Positions 17,001 through 25,870 of a stretch of DNA of 64,000 nt are shown in pieces (position 1 is the first letter of the stretch; each line of letters starts with the position of its first letter). Position numbers and translations under genes: made by a program. The notes under the pieces are model-generated. The model saw nothing but the letters and a program-made list of their open reading frames with translations, had not been told where the DNA came from and ran no database searches. The DNA is from Kaistella pullorum (GTDB taxonomy: Bacteria > Bacteroidota > Bacteroidia > Flavobacteriales > Weeksellaceae), in the NCBI RefSeq assembly GCF_014837035.1, contig NZ_JACSPS010000004.1, positions 1 through 64,000 of the forward strand. The letters are read 5' to 3'.

Positions 17001-17441
17001 ATCCACGACCAGCAGTTTTCTGAACGCCGGATTTTTACTTTTGTAAATCGCTTTCACCTCGGAAGTCGGAATTTGTCCCTGAATGAAGAAAGTGACGGAT
17101 TCAAGCTCATAAGCTTCGATGAGTTTCTGCATTGAATCATCCTTGCTGCCGTCGTTCACAATGATGATCTCGAGATTATGGTAATACAGCGACAAGAGTG
17201 AACGCACGTTTTCTACAATGGTCATTCCTTCATTGTAGGCCGGCGCTATGATACTGAAGACGGGTGCGTTCGGATTGGAGGCGACGATGCTGTAATCGGT
17301 AAAAGTATTCTCGCGTTTATAGCGCAGTACAGCGCCAAGCGCATACATCCCCATCCAGGTGTAAACCACAAGGACGGCTGCTCCGTAAAGCAGAAAAAAC
17401 CAGATGACAACTTCAAAGATGATATGTGAAAATTCCGTCAT
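14022..17441 (-). CDS. Fused family-2 glycosyltransferase and LTA-synthase-like phosphotransferase
   Basis: A 1139-residue membrane protein joining two enzymes. Residues 1-35 are a membrane helix and 60-330 a processive GT2 domain of BcsA/PgaC type: D97, D173/D175, D282 and QRNRW at 324-328 make the complete D,D,D,QxxRW set. Helices follow at about 355-415, and a second helix bundle at 490-660. Residues 740-1090 form an alkaline-phosphatase-superfamily domain like LtaS: metal ligand E751 (ILEGMG), probable nucleophile T791 (STAGRTFGAVPS), H910 (SSHSPF), D982-H983 (TGDHS) and H1020 (SHFDVAPTLL). This suggests one protein that polymerises a sugar and adds a phospho-group outside the membrane. 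The gene overlaps the HEAT gene by 4 bp. The polymer is unknown. Confidence 0.9.
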   Translation of the reverse strand: MTEFSHIIFEVVIWFFLLYGAAVLVVYTWMGMYALGAVLRYKRENTFTDYSIVASNPNAPVFSIIAPAYNEGMTIVENVRSLLSLYYHNLEIIIVNDGSKDDSMQKLIEAYELESVTFFIQGQIPTSEVKAIYKSKNPAFRKLLVVDKFNGGKADALNVGVNVSGGEYLVCIDVDCILEQDAILKLAKPFLEQTDKKLIACGGVIRLANNCKIENGKVVEVNLPRTLIGKSQVLEYIRAFVLGRMAWSRASGLILISGAFGVFDRKIVLKVGGYDRKTVGEDMELVVRMRKYMEERKEPYEVINIPDPLCWTEAPETKEILTKQRNRWMRGTMETLWKHRRMIFNPRYGKLGMVSLPYWLFFEFLGPLIEFAGYIVFIVFVLLGIVNWPFFLILFALVISSGFLYSFYAILVDVVSRQVYTRPKDFVSLIGTALLEPFSFHPTIVKASVKGFVDYFKKSHSWGEMTRQGFNVDTRNLPFGKRIWIILQQGLRSYGSVAALLFGLFMLGVTAEALWYRYLYPENYTNQITLSLFRTNTLFMLRFIFGFGLIYLLVYLIKAAWARTLAVWGLAAVVIFQFVLFTYFAESHNLLGADIQYYTKVELQQTLEASGMLNFKNTALAILMVLLFLPPFWIVARRPFRHYAAGIAILFIGLMAFLVPKHPKDQTHTSEFEESASKSKWDYFLSSNVDDFIGQHPELAALTGESNDFGNTAAMLNPDFPFLKKENTRDFLGSYMNKAEQPPNLVLVILEGMGHAYTSPQGYIGNFTPFIDSLSQKSLYWENALSTAGRTFGAVPSLTGSLPFGKSGFLEIDQTPEHFNLYNVLKSNGFDTGFFYGGQETFDKMDRYLKYSKVDKIVGEGMYRGNYQKLPAQNGESWGYDDGSVYRKLLADQPLQSRPYFNTVLTLSSHSPFLINNEAKYRRIFSELLNSGKLTAEQHSWASMHQKQLIATLYTDDALRGFFAQYKNRPDFTNTIFIVTGDHSMPEITLQSRIDRYRVPLMIYSPLLKQAKTFRKIASHFDVAPTLLAFYRENYKLHTPNTVTWVGNGFTEDLDRSAAGVPIKKSKDMLNNYVYGGYHLEGNSLYQLTNMNEDAVTDPGKKKEVESKFSDFKARNARFISSQKLMPDSVKANFFKGFK

Positions 17442-18490
17442 TTCCTTTCCTGCAATGCATGTTTAATTATAAAAATAAGTTCTTCGGAGGTATTTTCGTC
17501 ATCTGTGATTTGTGTCAGTTCGTGTTTCATGCCAAGTGAATGAATAGCTTCAGCAGCCTTGATCCTCACGGCCGGGGCTATGTGCCCGTGAAGTTGCTGA
17601 AAAAGGAAGTCTTTGGCGCGCACATCGCCCATTTTCTTCAGTACATTAAGGATTTCAACCTGCACTTCGTGGGGTTGGCTCAAAAAAGTATCTTCAAGTT
17701 CTTCGAGTGTGGTATCGTTTTCCAGCGCCTGGAGAGTCTGCACGGTCTGGATCCGAACCTGCTCAGATTCATGCCGCAGTAAGATAAGCAGTTCGGGATA
17801 AATAGTAAGCAATTGAAATTTCCGTATAAGCCTTAAAGTAAATATGACCACGGACGCATTCTCACTCTGAAGCCAACTGCGCACCAGTTCAGTCCCATCT
17901 GGCGGAACGGAGGCGACTGAATTTAAAAGGCGGAGCTGTTGCCAATCGGAAAGTACACCTTTGGCGGAACCCAGAAAGCGCAAACCTTCAAATCCCCGAA
18001 ACGTTACCTGCGCATACTGCGCTTCCTGATAGACCTGTGGCGAACTGTGATTAAGGAATTTTGAAATTTCGGGCAGTGCTTTTTCGGCGCGCATCGCGGT
18101 AAGCTCCTGGATTCCGCCGGCAATAAGAAAAAGTTTCTTTTGCTTAAGTTTTTGCAGCGCTTCTTTCTCCAGATGATATTCTGAAAATATCCGGCGGATC
18201 ACGCTTCCGGCCATCCCGGAGAATTTACCTTCCGCATTCACCAGCTTTTCAAGGAAATACATCCGGAAAGACGGTTTCCTGCTCAGCCGGTCGATGGCCT
18301 CGTTCTCAGCCACCTCACCGCTTACGATGGATTGTACAACCTCCTGCCCGATGACTTCAGACCAGGCATCAGCACGCTGGAAATATCTGTAACCATAAAA
18401 CGCGTAGAGCAACACTGCGAGGATCAGCAAGGCGATCACCACCAGCAGAACAATAAACGTAACGATTAAAATATGAAGGGAAGTACTCAA
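17438..18490 (-). CDS. Membrane-anchored HEAT-repeat protein
   Basis: A 350-residue protein with one N-terminal membrane helix (residues about 6-33) and a long alpha-helical solenoid of HEAT-like repeats from about 100 to 345 (for example AVRIKAAEAIHSLGM and QVRIQTVQTLQALEN). HEAT solenoids are protein-binding scaffolds, so it may hold the glycosyltransferase complex or receive a signal. The first codon of the frame is TTG and no ATG is available nearby, an uncommon start. It lies 11 bp after the receiver gene, and its stop overlaps the next start as ATGA, which indicates translational coupling with the fused glycosyltransferase. Confidence 0.82.
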   Translation of the reverse strand: MSTSLHILIVTFIVLLVVIALLILAVLLYAFYGYRYFQRADAWSEVIGQEVVQSIVSGEVAENEAIDRLSRKPSFRMYFLEKLVNAEGKFSGMAGSVIRRIFSEYHLEKEALQKLKQKKLFLIAGGIQELTAMRAEKALPEISKFLNHSSPQVYQEAQYAQVTFRGFEGLRFLGSAKGVLSDWQQLRLLNSVASVPPDGTELVRSWLQSENASVVIFTLRLIRKFQLLTIYPELLILLRHESEQVRIQTVQTLQALENDTTLEELEDTFLSQPHEVQVEILNVLKKMGDVRAKDFLFQQLHGHIAPAVRIKAAEAIHSLGMKHELTQITDDENTSEELIFIIKHALQERK

Positions 18491-18501
18491 GTAGACAGGT
18501 A

Positions 18502-18861
18502 TTACATTCTCGCGGCAATTCTTTTCACGCGAAGCATCAGTTCATTAGGGCTGAAAGGTTTGACGATAAAATCCGCGGCGCCAAGATCAAAAGCATTGAG
18601 GATTACATCCTCCTGCCCCATGCTCGACAGCATGATGACAGGAATGTCTTTACCCGCAGTTTTCACAGCGGAAAGGATCTCAATGCCGGAGGCGAAAGGC
18701 ATCATAATATCAGTGATTACGATGTCCACCTCGGTTGAAAGGATCGTGTTGATCGCATCCTGGCCGTTGCGTGTAAGAATGACCTCATACCCTTCCTTCA
18801 GCAGCTTATGCTCAATGGTTTTCAAAATTAATTCATCATCTTCAGCAATCAATATCGGCAT
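18502..18861 (-). CDS. Stand-alone response regulator receiver
   Basis: A 119-residue CheY-like domain with no output domain. The phosphoacceptor is D51 (VITDIMMP), the acidic pocket EDDE is at residues 7-10, the switch Ser lies in MLSS near 79-80 and the conserved lysine is K101 (IVKPFSPNE). It sits 14 bp after the hybrid kinase gene and 11 bp before the HEAT gene. It probably takes phosphate from the Hpt domain of the kinase and acts by protein contact, perhaps on the HEAT protein or glycosyltransferase. That partner is inference. Confidence 0.92.
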   Translation of the reverse strand: MPILIAEDDELILKTIEHKLLKEGYEVILTRNGQDAINTILSTEVDIVITDIMMPFASGIEILSAVKTAGKDIPVIMLSSMGQEDVILNAFDLGAADFIVKPFSPNELMLRVKRIAARM

Positions 18862-18875
18862 TTAAAAACAATTTT

Positions 18876-21800
18876 TTAGTCAATCAATTTATTTACGAGT
18901 GCCAAGCCTGTGCCAATGGCGCTGTTTATTTCGTTTCGCAGGGCATCCAGATCGGGGTTACGCTCCATCCTGTTTTCCCACTTCGCCGCGGTATCAGCCA
19001 GATTAAACAAACCTGAGGTACCACTTGTCCCTTTTAGTTTATGTAAAAGCCTTTTCATCTCTGCCAAATCGTTTCTGTCAATCGCTTCGGCGAGTTCTTT
19101 TCGCGAAACCTCCAGCTGCTGTATGACGAGTGTGAGGAATACTTCCCGGAATTCAGCATCATCACCCACCTGCTGCTCAAGATGTTTAATGTCGAGATAC
19201 AGCTCAGGATTGGTGATACCTTCTGATTCATCATTTTCAGTGAAAAGATGCTTCTTCAGGGCTTCCATGAGATCTGCGCTGCGCAGGGGCTTTGTAAGGA
19301 AATCATCCATGCCCGCGGCCAGACACTTTTCTTTTTCGCCCTTTACATTTCCGGCCGTCACACCGATGATGACCATGTCTTTACCGTTTGGTAACAGCCT
19401 GATCTGTTTCGTGGCCTCGATACCGTCCATCAGCGGCATCTGTACATCCATTAAAATAAGGTCATATGTATTGGTACGGCAGTATTCAAGGGCTTTCTGG
19501 CCATCCACGGCTTCCGTAAAGACAGCATCAGGGACCAAAGACTGCATCATTTTGTTGTTCAGCACCATATTGACCGGATTGTCATCAACCAATAAAACTT
19601 TCAGCCCCGTTATTGAAGGTCTTGAACGTGCTTCCACGTCAGACGTCACAGCTTTGCGTTCGGTCTGTTTCACAGCCTGTTTAAGCGTCATGTACAGGTC
19701 TCGTGATTTGATAGGTTTTAACAGACAGAAACTGTTTTCATTTTTGCGAAAAGTGTTTACCACTTCATGTTCCTCCGAAGACGTATGAAGCACAACCAAA
19801 GGCGAGACATCATCCTGGCGGCTGTACAGCGCACGGATCTTGTCGATGGTTTCCAGCCCCGAGATTACCGGCATATGGTAGTCCATCAGGATTATATCGA
19901 AATGTTCGCCCGCCATTATCAGCTGCAGGGCTTCCATCCCGTTTGCCGCAAGACGGGACTCGATATTTTTGTAGGCGAGCATATGTTGCAGGATCATACG
20001 GTTGTTCGCGTTATCATCTACGATCAGCACCCTGTTTATACCTAAATCTGAAATATCTTCGCCATCATTTTCGTCACTTTCTTCGTACGGCACCTCAATA
20101 TCGAAAAAGAACTCCGAACCTTTACCGGGCGTGCTGGTAAGGGACAGTGTACTGTTCATATACTGCAGGATATTATTTGAAATGGTAAGTCCGAGGCCGG
20201 TGCCGCCATACTTTTTGCTAACGGAACTGTCTTCCTGTGTGAAGGCATCAAATATGCGCTGCTGTTTATCCAGCGGGATCCCGATACCGGTATCACGTAC
20301 GGAAAAGCGCAGTTTTATGTTTTTGTCATCCTGCTGCAGCTTTGTAACCTTAAGTTCAATCTCGCCTTCAGATGTAAACTTCACTGCATTACCCAACAGG
20401 TTGATAAGGATTTGCTTGATGCGCGATTCATCGATGAAGAGGATTTCAGGCAGACCCGGCTCGATATTCATCAAAAGTTCCAGATTTTTCTTCTGAGACT
20501 GATAAAGAATCACATTCATCACCTGGCTCACCATCTCATAAACATAGCTTTGCTCTATCACAAGTTCCATCTTGCCCGATTCGATCTTTGAAAAGTCGAG
20601 GATGTCATTAATGATGTTAAGCAAAGTTTCTCCGGACTCGTTGATGTAGTTCAGATACTGAGTCTGCATCTCGTTCAGCGGCGTCTTCAGCAACAGATCC
20701 GAAAACCCGATAACGCCGTTGAGCGGTGTGCGTATTTCGTGGCTCATATTGGCCAGGAATTCAGATTTAGCACGACTTGCGAGGTCGGCCATTTCCTTTG
20801 CATTCTTCAGCTCCAGCGTTGTTTTCACGCGCTCTGTGACATTCTGCGCTGAAACTATCATACCGCCGATTTCGTCTTCCGAGAGATACCAGGGGCTCAC
20901 CTCCATGTTGTAGCGCTGCAGCGCCTCCTTATTCGGAACCGGCAGAAGCAGTTCTTCTGCTTTGAAAGATTTGCCCTGCAGTGCGTCCATGTAAATACGA
21001 ATCCTGTATTCGGGAATTGAAGGTGAGGCTTCGAAAATCGTCTTTCCGATGATATCGTCAGCGTTCAATGAAAATTCTTCGAGCCAGCACTGACTCACCG
21101 CCAGGAATTTGAGATCCTTATCAAGCATCGCCGCAGCCACGGGCACATCGCTGATGAAAGACTGCAGCATAGCCTCTTTCTTGGCCAGTTCCAAATACGT
21201 CTTTTTCGGCTGGTCTATATTCTGAATGATTCCAAAGACCTTCTTGCAAATACCCTCATCAAATTCCGGGATACCGATAACGCGCACCCAGATTTTTTCG
21301 CCATTCTTTTGCTGCAACTCAAGTTCTTCATCGTAAGAAATTCCCTCATTTACCGCACGGCTGAAAAGGTCACGCATCCGCTCTTCACTTTCCGGCCCAT
21401 AGAAGCCCAAGGCGCTTTCAAAATCAGGTTCAAAGTCCCGTTCCACTTCATGAATTTTCTTCGTCGCGTCAGACCAGAAGACTTTATTCTGTACAAGATT
21501 GACCTCCCAACCGCCAACCTGCGCCACGGAACTCGTCTGTTCAAGGATTTTTTTGGTATAGATAAGGTCTTTTTCCATCGAAATCCTTTCCGTCACATTC
21601 AGCGCGGTGCTGATGACATAAGGTTGACCTTCTTCATTGATTTCGAGTACATTATGATACATCCAGATGTGATCCTGCCCGTCCTTGGAGCGCAGTTCCA
21701 TCAGTCCTGAATCTTCCTTTTCGGTCGCAATCCTTTGCAAATAGGCCTGAAGGAAGCCTTGGCTTGGAACCGGCACGAGGTCTTTCAGGTTAAGTTTTAC

Positions 21801-22781
21801 CGCTTCTTCTTCGGTATAATTGAGCGTTTCGCGCCCGCGCTGGTTTACAGCCAGGATATTTCCATCCATATCATGCATGCTCATCAGGCCAATTCCGCTC
21901 TCGAAGAAAGACCGGAAACGGCGCTCAGACCGAAGAAGTTTTTGCTTCTCTTCGATGATCACCGTAATGTTGCGGCCAAAGCAAAAGATTTCCTTTTGTT
22001 TCGGATTGCGTTTTATGCTCCATTCAATTACCGAAACATCCCCACTTTCATGCGCTCTATTTGAGCGGAAAGAATATTCGTCTTTGTCTGCAAACATGCC
22101 GGAATGAAGCGAAAGCGAGGGATCTGCCTCATTCATCACATCACAGAATTTTTCCCCGACCGCACTGTTGAGCGGAAGTCCCAAATTGCGCTCGAAGGAT
22201 TTATTTACGATCTTTATATTGAAATCGTTATCAAGTACGCAGATGATATTATTGGTGACAATGAAAAGTTGCTCGAAATAGTCGGCCAGGGCATATCGCC
22301 GCTTAGCCAGAAGGATGCGCGACACGGCTTCTCCCATTTTGGTAAGTCCGTCTATTTGGTTTTGCGGAAGGTTTTTAGGCTTAAAATCTATCACACATAA
22401 CGTTCCCAGCACATATCCCTCCTCATCTTTCAGCGGAATGCCGGCGTAAAAGCGTACCCCTCCTTCCAGAATTAATTGATTGGAAGATGACCGCTCGTCC
22501 TGCAGTGTATCATTGATGATTACAGGTTCTCCGCTGGCTACGGCATATTGGCAGACGGTGTTCTGACGGTCCACAAAACTGAAATCCACTCCTACACAGC
22601 TCTGTACGGTCTGTGTATCCCGCTCCATCACTGCGATGAGCGATGCAGGACAGTCCGTGAGCAAGGCGGCACTTTGAGCCAAAACATCGAGGTCCGGATA
22701 TTTTCCGAGATCCAGCAGGTTGTGCAGACTCAGTTTCTCGAGGCGCTCCTCCTCGTTTTCCGGTAAAGGAAATTTTTTCAT
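18876..22781 (-). CDS. Hybrid sensor histidine kinase with GAF, four PAS, two receivers and Hpt
   Basis: A 1301-residue cytoplasmic multistep phosphorelay kinase with no membrane helix. Order: GAF (about 20-165), four PAS/PAC units (about 165-285, 290-410, 415-535, 540-660), HisKA with H681 in [12 protein letters not shown], HATPase with RDTGIGIP and GGTGLGL (about 780-900), receiver 1 with D967, receiver 2 with D1112, and C-terminal Hpt with H1247 in [10 protein letters not shown]. All phosphorelay residues are intact, so signal can pass from H681 through the receivers to H1247 and on to the stand-alone receiver 14 bp downstream. The ligands are unknown. It lies 59 bp after the aminotransferase gene. 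Confidence 0.95.
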   Translation of the reverse strand: MKKFPLPENEEERLEKLSLHNLLDLGKYPDLDVLAQSAALLTDCPASLIAVMERDTQTVQSCVGVDFSFVDRQNTVCQYAVASGEPVIINDTLQDERSSSNQLILEGGVRFYAGIPLKDEEGYVLGTLCVIDFKPKNLPQNQIDGLTKMGEAVSRILLAKRRYALADYFEQLFIVTNNIICVLDNDFNIKIVNKSFERNLGLPLNSAVGEKFCDVMNEADPSLSLHSGMFADKDEYSFRSNRAHESGDVSVIEWSIKRNPKQKEIFCFGRNITVIIEEKQKLLRSERRFRSFFESGIGLMSMHDMDGNILAVNQRGRETLNYTEEEAVKLNLKDLVPVPSQGFLQAYLQRIATEKEDSGLMELRSKDGQDHIWMYHNVLEINEEGQPYVISTALNVTERISMEKDLIYTKKILEQTSSVAQVGGWEVNLVQNKVFWSDATKKIHEVERDFEPDFESALGFYGPESEERMRDLFSRAVNEGISYDEELELQQKNGEKIWVRVIGIPEFDEGICKKVFGIIQNIDQPKKTYLELAKKEAMLQSFISDVPVAAAMLDKDLKFLAVSQCWLEEFSLNADDIIGKTIFEASPSIPEYRIRIYMDALQGKSFKAEELLLPVPNKEALQRYNMEVSPWYLSEDEIGGMIVSAQNVTERVKTTLELKNAKEMADLASRAKSEFLANMSHEIRTPLNGVIGFSDLLLKTPLNEMQTQYLNYINESGETLLNIINDILDFSKIESGKMELVIEQSYVYEMVSQVMNVILYQSQKKNLELLMNIEPGLPEILFIDESRIKQILINLLGNAVKFTSEGEIELKVTKLQQDDKNIKLRFSVRDTGIGIPLDKQQRIFDAFTQEDSSVSKKYGGTGLGLTISNNILQYMNSTLSLTSTPGKGSEFFFDIEVPYEESDENDGEDISDLGINRVLIVDDNANNRMILQHMLAYKNIESRLAANGMEALQLIMAGEHFDIILMDYHMPVISGLETIDKIRALYSRQDDVSPLVVLHTSSEEHEVVNTFRKNENSFCLLKPIKSRDLYMTLKQAVKQTERKAVTSDVEARSRPSITGLKVLLVDDNPVNMVLNNKMMQSLVPDAVFTEAVDGQKALEYCRTNTYDLILMDVQMPLMDGIEATKQIRLLPNGKDMVIIGVTAGNVKGEKEKCLAAGMDDFLTKPLRSADLMEALKKHLFTENDESEGITNPELYLDIKHLEQQVGDDAEFREVFLTLVIQQLEVSRKELAEAIDRNDLAEMKRLLHKLKGTSGTSGLFNLADTAAKWENRMERNPDLDALRNEINSAIGTGLALVNKLID

Positions 22782-22840
22782 TCGGTGAATATTGGGTTGT
22801 ATGAAGTCACAGAAGTCTAAGACCGTTATTGGAGCGCGCG

Positions 22841-23977
22841 CTACTGCTGACTGTTACCTAAAAATTCGAGCACGGCATCGGTGATATATTTCTGCTGCTC
22901 TTCATCGAGTTCGGTGTGCATCGGCAGCGAAATCACTTCATTCAAAAGTCTGTCTGTATTTTTAAAGTCTTCGTCGTTGCTTTCCTGAAAATAGGCCTTC
23001 TGCTTTCTCAGCGCCACCGGATAATAAATCATCGCGGGAATTTCTTTCTCGGTAAGGAACGCCTGCAACTCATTACGTTTACCGTCCAGAATCCTCAGCG
23101 TATACTGGTGGAAAACATGGCTGGTATAATCTGCCCGTTTCGGGATAAGGATTCCGGGTTGGTTTGCAAAAGCTTCATCATAGAAATCTGCTGCCTTGCG
23201 GCGAGCTTCATTGTACGTGTCGAGCAGCGGAAGTTTTTTTCTTAAAACTGTGGCCTGCAAACTGTCAAGACGTGAATTTACACCCACCTCATCGTGGTAA
23301 TAACGCTCATACATACCGTGATTGGCAATTCCGCGGATTTTGTGCGCTAGTTCATCATCATTGGTGAATAGTGCACCGCCATCACCATAGCAACCCAGAT
23401 TTTTAGAGGGGAAAAAGGAAGTAGTGCCGATTGTTCCCATCGTACCGGATTTTTTCACGGTGCTATCCGAAAATGTAAAATCAGCGCCGATTGCCTGAGC
23501 ATTGTCCTCGATCACATGCAGATTGTGTTGTTTTGCAATTTTCAGGACTTCTTCCATGTTTGCGCACTGGCCGAAAAGATGCACCGGAATAATGGCTTTC
23601 GTGCGCGGCGTAATCGCGGCTTTCAGTTTCTCTGTATCTATCGTGAAAGTATCGTAATCTACATCAACCAGCACTGATTTAAGTTTAAGAAGGTGAATCA
23701 CTTCCACGGTGGCGGCAAAAGTAAAATCTGCCGTTATCACCTCGTCGCCTTCTTTCAGATCCAGCGCCATCAGTGCAATCTGTAGTGCATCTGTACCGTT
23801 GGCACACGGAATAACGTGCTTCACATCCAGGTACTGTTCCAGTTCATTTTGGAATGATTTTACTTCAGGTCCGTTTATAAATGCCGCGGAATTCATCACA
23901 GCCAGCATCGCGTTATCTACATCTGCCTTTATCTTATAGTACTGACTCTGCAAGTCCACCATCTGTATTTTCTTCAT
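22841..23977 (-). CDS. DegT/DnrJ/EryC1/StrS-family sugar aminotransferase
   Basis: A 378-residue PLP enzyme of the DegT family, which aminates keto groups of nucleotide sugars for surface polysaccharide and O-antigen synthesis. The Schiff-base lysine is K192 (SFFPSKNLGCYGDGG), D158 in VIEDNAQA binds the pyridine nitrogen, and the substrate loop ANGTDALQIAL is intact. It resembles WbpE/WlbC-type enzymes, but substrate cannot be set from sequence. It is the first gene of a leftward run (aminotransferase, hybrid kinase, receiver, HEAT, glycosyltransferase) behind the -7 box at 23993-24000, which places an amino-sugar donor step with the glycan genes. Confidence 0.92.
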   Translation of the reverse strand: MKKIQMVDLQSQYYKIKADVDNAMLAVMNSAAFINGPEVKSFQNELEQYLDVKHVIPCANGTDALQIALMALDLKEGDEVITADFTFAATVEVIHLLKLKSVLVDVDYDTFTIDTEKLKAAITPRTKAIIPVHLFGQCANMEEVLKIAKQHNLHVIEDNAQAIGADFTFSDSTVKKSGTMGTIGTTSFFPSKNLGCYGDGGALFTNDDELAHKIRGIANHGMYERYYHDEVGVNSRLDSLQATVLRKKLPLLDTYNEARRKAADFYDEAFANQPGILIPKRADYTSHVFHQYTLRILDGKRNELQAFLTEKEIPAMIYYPVALRKQKAYFQESNDEDFKNTDRLLNEVISLPMHTELDEEQQKYITDAVLEFLGNSQQ

Positions 23978-23992
23978 ATAAAATATTTATCC

Positions 23993-24000
23993 CAAAATTA
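23993..24000 (-). promoter_or_regulatory. -7 box of the aminotransferase-led operon
   Basis: Minus-strand TAATTTTG, 15 bp before the ATG at 23977. No standard -33 element is obvious. Confidence 0.5.
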
Positions 24001-24176
24001 AGAAATTAAACTTCGACCGGAAAATATTAAAACAAGCTGTTTTCGCTGCTCAATTTCTTTATTTATACATTGAAAGTTTAAAAACATCGTTTCTTAAAAC
24101 ATCAATGATTAAAAGTTTCCATTGAATTAATTGAAATTAACCTTAAAGCAAAAACAATTTTTTATACGCTTTTATC

Positions 24177-24184
24177 TATTTTTG
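24177..24184 (+). promoter_or_regulatory. -7 box of the subtilase gene
   Basis: Plus-strand TATTTTTG, 24 bp before the ATG at 24209; no clear -33 partner. Confidence 0.45.
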
Positions 24185-24208
24185 TGAAAGATTAATAACT
24201 CCTTCCAA

Positions 24209-25813
24209 ATGAAAAAATATTTATCCGTTTTCGCTTTGTTTCTGTTTTTAATTATCAGTGCGCAGACGGAACTTGTTTTTGTTTACTTCAAAGACAAGCC
24301 GAACAAAGCTGCATTTTATGCAAACCCCCTTACCGAACTCACGCAAAAGTCTCTGGACAGACGCGCGCGGCTCAGCATCCCACTCAATGATCAGGATGCC
24401 CCGATTGAACAGACTTATATACAGAATGTACGCAACCTTGGTTTTACAGTAACTGATTATTCAAAATGGATGAACGGCGTCGCCGTGAACGCGACACCTG
24501 CACAGATTGCCACGCTTCAGGCGCAAACTTACGTACAGTCTGTCGAAAGGTTTATCAAGCATCCCAACGGTGGCAAAAATCCGGCGCGTGTAAATAAATT
24601 TGAAGAATTTAATAATACCGTCGGCAAAACTGATTTCAATTACGGCATCGGACTTTCACAAATCAACCAAATCAACCTTCGTCCACTGCACATCGCCGGA
24701 TATACCGGAACAGGCGTCACCATTGCGGTGATCGACACCGGCTTTCCGACCGTGAATACCGGCAGCACCTACGCCAGGATCCGGAATAACGGTCAGATCA
24801 AAGGCGGGTACAATTTCATCAGCAAAAACACGGATATATACAGCACTTCGCTAAATAATCACGGTTCTTACTGTTTGGGCGTCATCGCCGGCTTTATCCA
24901 AAACCAATATGTAGGCTCCGCACCTGATGCCGATTTTTACCTGTATGCAACCGAAGATGCGGCCGATGAATATCCTGAAGAACTAATTTACTGGACTGAG
25001 GCTGCTGAAGAAGCCGACCGCAAAGGCGTTGACGTGATTTCAAGCTCACTAGGCTATTATGATTTCGATGACAGCCGCTACAATTTACTTTACTCCGACA
25101 TGGATGGACAGACCTCATTTATCGCCAGAACCGCCCAGATCGCCACAGAAAAAGGGATTTTTGTGCTGAACGCCGCCGGCAACGAAGGCCAAAATGCGTG
25201 GAAATACATCATCACTCCGGCTGACAACCCGAAAGTATTTACCATAGGCGCGGTGACCTCCACAAATACCAGCTCAGGTTTCTCCTCGTATGGCCCTAAT
25301 GCTGTAGGCGTGGTAAAACCCGATGCCAGTGCACGCGGAACCGGCACCGCGATGGCATACAACAACAATGCAACGACCAGCAGCGGCACCTCTTTCGCCA
25401 CACCTTTGGCGGCGGGCGGCGTGGCATGTCTGCTTCAGGCACAACCCACGAAACCTCACGACTTTCTGCGTTTACTGCTCCGCGAAAACGCCTCACTATA
25501 TCCATCTACTACACCCCAAATGGGCTATGGAATCCTGAACTTTTCCGAAACCCTGAATGATGCACTATTGGCGGCAGGCGACGTTGGCGTAAAATCAACG
25601 TTGAAAGTATATCCGAATCCGGTCTCGAGCATATTCAGCGTACAGACGGACGAAAAAATAAAATCAATTGAACTTTATGACACACTTGGCCGCAAGATTA
25701 AGTCGCTGCCAACCGAAAAGACGAACACGCTCGAAGGTGTGGCAAAAGGCGTTTACTTTCTTAAAGTAAAAACCGATGCCAAAGAATACATCGAAAAAAT
25801 AATTAAAAACTAA
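24209..25813 (+). CDS. Secreted S8 subtilisin-like serine protease with type IX sorting domain
   Basis: A 534-residue exported protease. A signal peptide covers residues 1-18 and a propeptide-like region follows to about 150. The catalytic triad is D176 (VIDTGFP), H218 (NNHGSYCLG) and S395 (GTSFATPLAAGG), with the oxyanion asparagine N325 in NAAGNEG. Residues about 465-534 form a type A sorting domain (KVYPNPVSS, IELYDTLGRKI, GVYFLKV), the signal for type IX secretion and cell-surface attachment. PorU and PorV, encoded at 50-55 kb, are the expected maturation machinery. It is monocistronic with a strong terminator. Confidence 0.96.
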   Translation: MKKYLSVFALFLFLIISAQTELVFVYFKDKPNKAAFYANPLTELTQKSLDRRARLSIPLNDQDAPIEQTYIQNVRNLGFTVTDYSKWMNGVAVNATPAQIATLQAQTYVQSVERFIKHPNGGKNPARVNKFEEFNNTVGKTDFNYGIGLSQINQINLRPLHIAGYTGTGVTIAVIDTGFPTVNTGSTYARIRNNGQIKGGYNFISKNTDIYSTSLNNHGSYCLGVIAGFIQNQYVGSAPDADFYLYATEDAADEYPEELIYWTEAAEEADRKGVDVISSSLGYYDFDDSRYNLLYSDMDGQTSFIARTAQIATEKGIFVLNAAGNEGQNAWKYIITPADNPKVFTIGAVTSTNTSSGFSSYGPNAVGVVKPDASARGTGTAMAYNNNATTSSGTSFATPLAAGGVACLLQAQPTKPHDFLRLLLRENASLYPSTTPQMGYGILNFSETLNDALLAAGDVGVKSTLKVYPNPVSSIFSVQTDEKIKSIELYDTLGRKIKSLPTEKTNTLEGVAKGVYFLKVKTDAKEYIEKIIKN

Positions 25814-25817
25814 ATTG

Positions 25818-25848
25818 AAAGACCCTCGCATGAGGGTCTTTGTTTTTT
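25818..25848 (+). terminator. Strong terminator after the subtilase gene
   Basis: AAAGACCCTC-GCAT-GAGGGTCTTT is a perfect 10-bp stem with a tetraloop, followed by a T run. Confidence 0.9.
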
Positions 25849-25870
25849 AACTCGTAATGTTGATCAGAAT

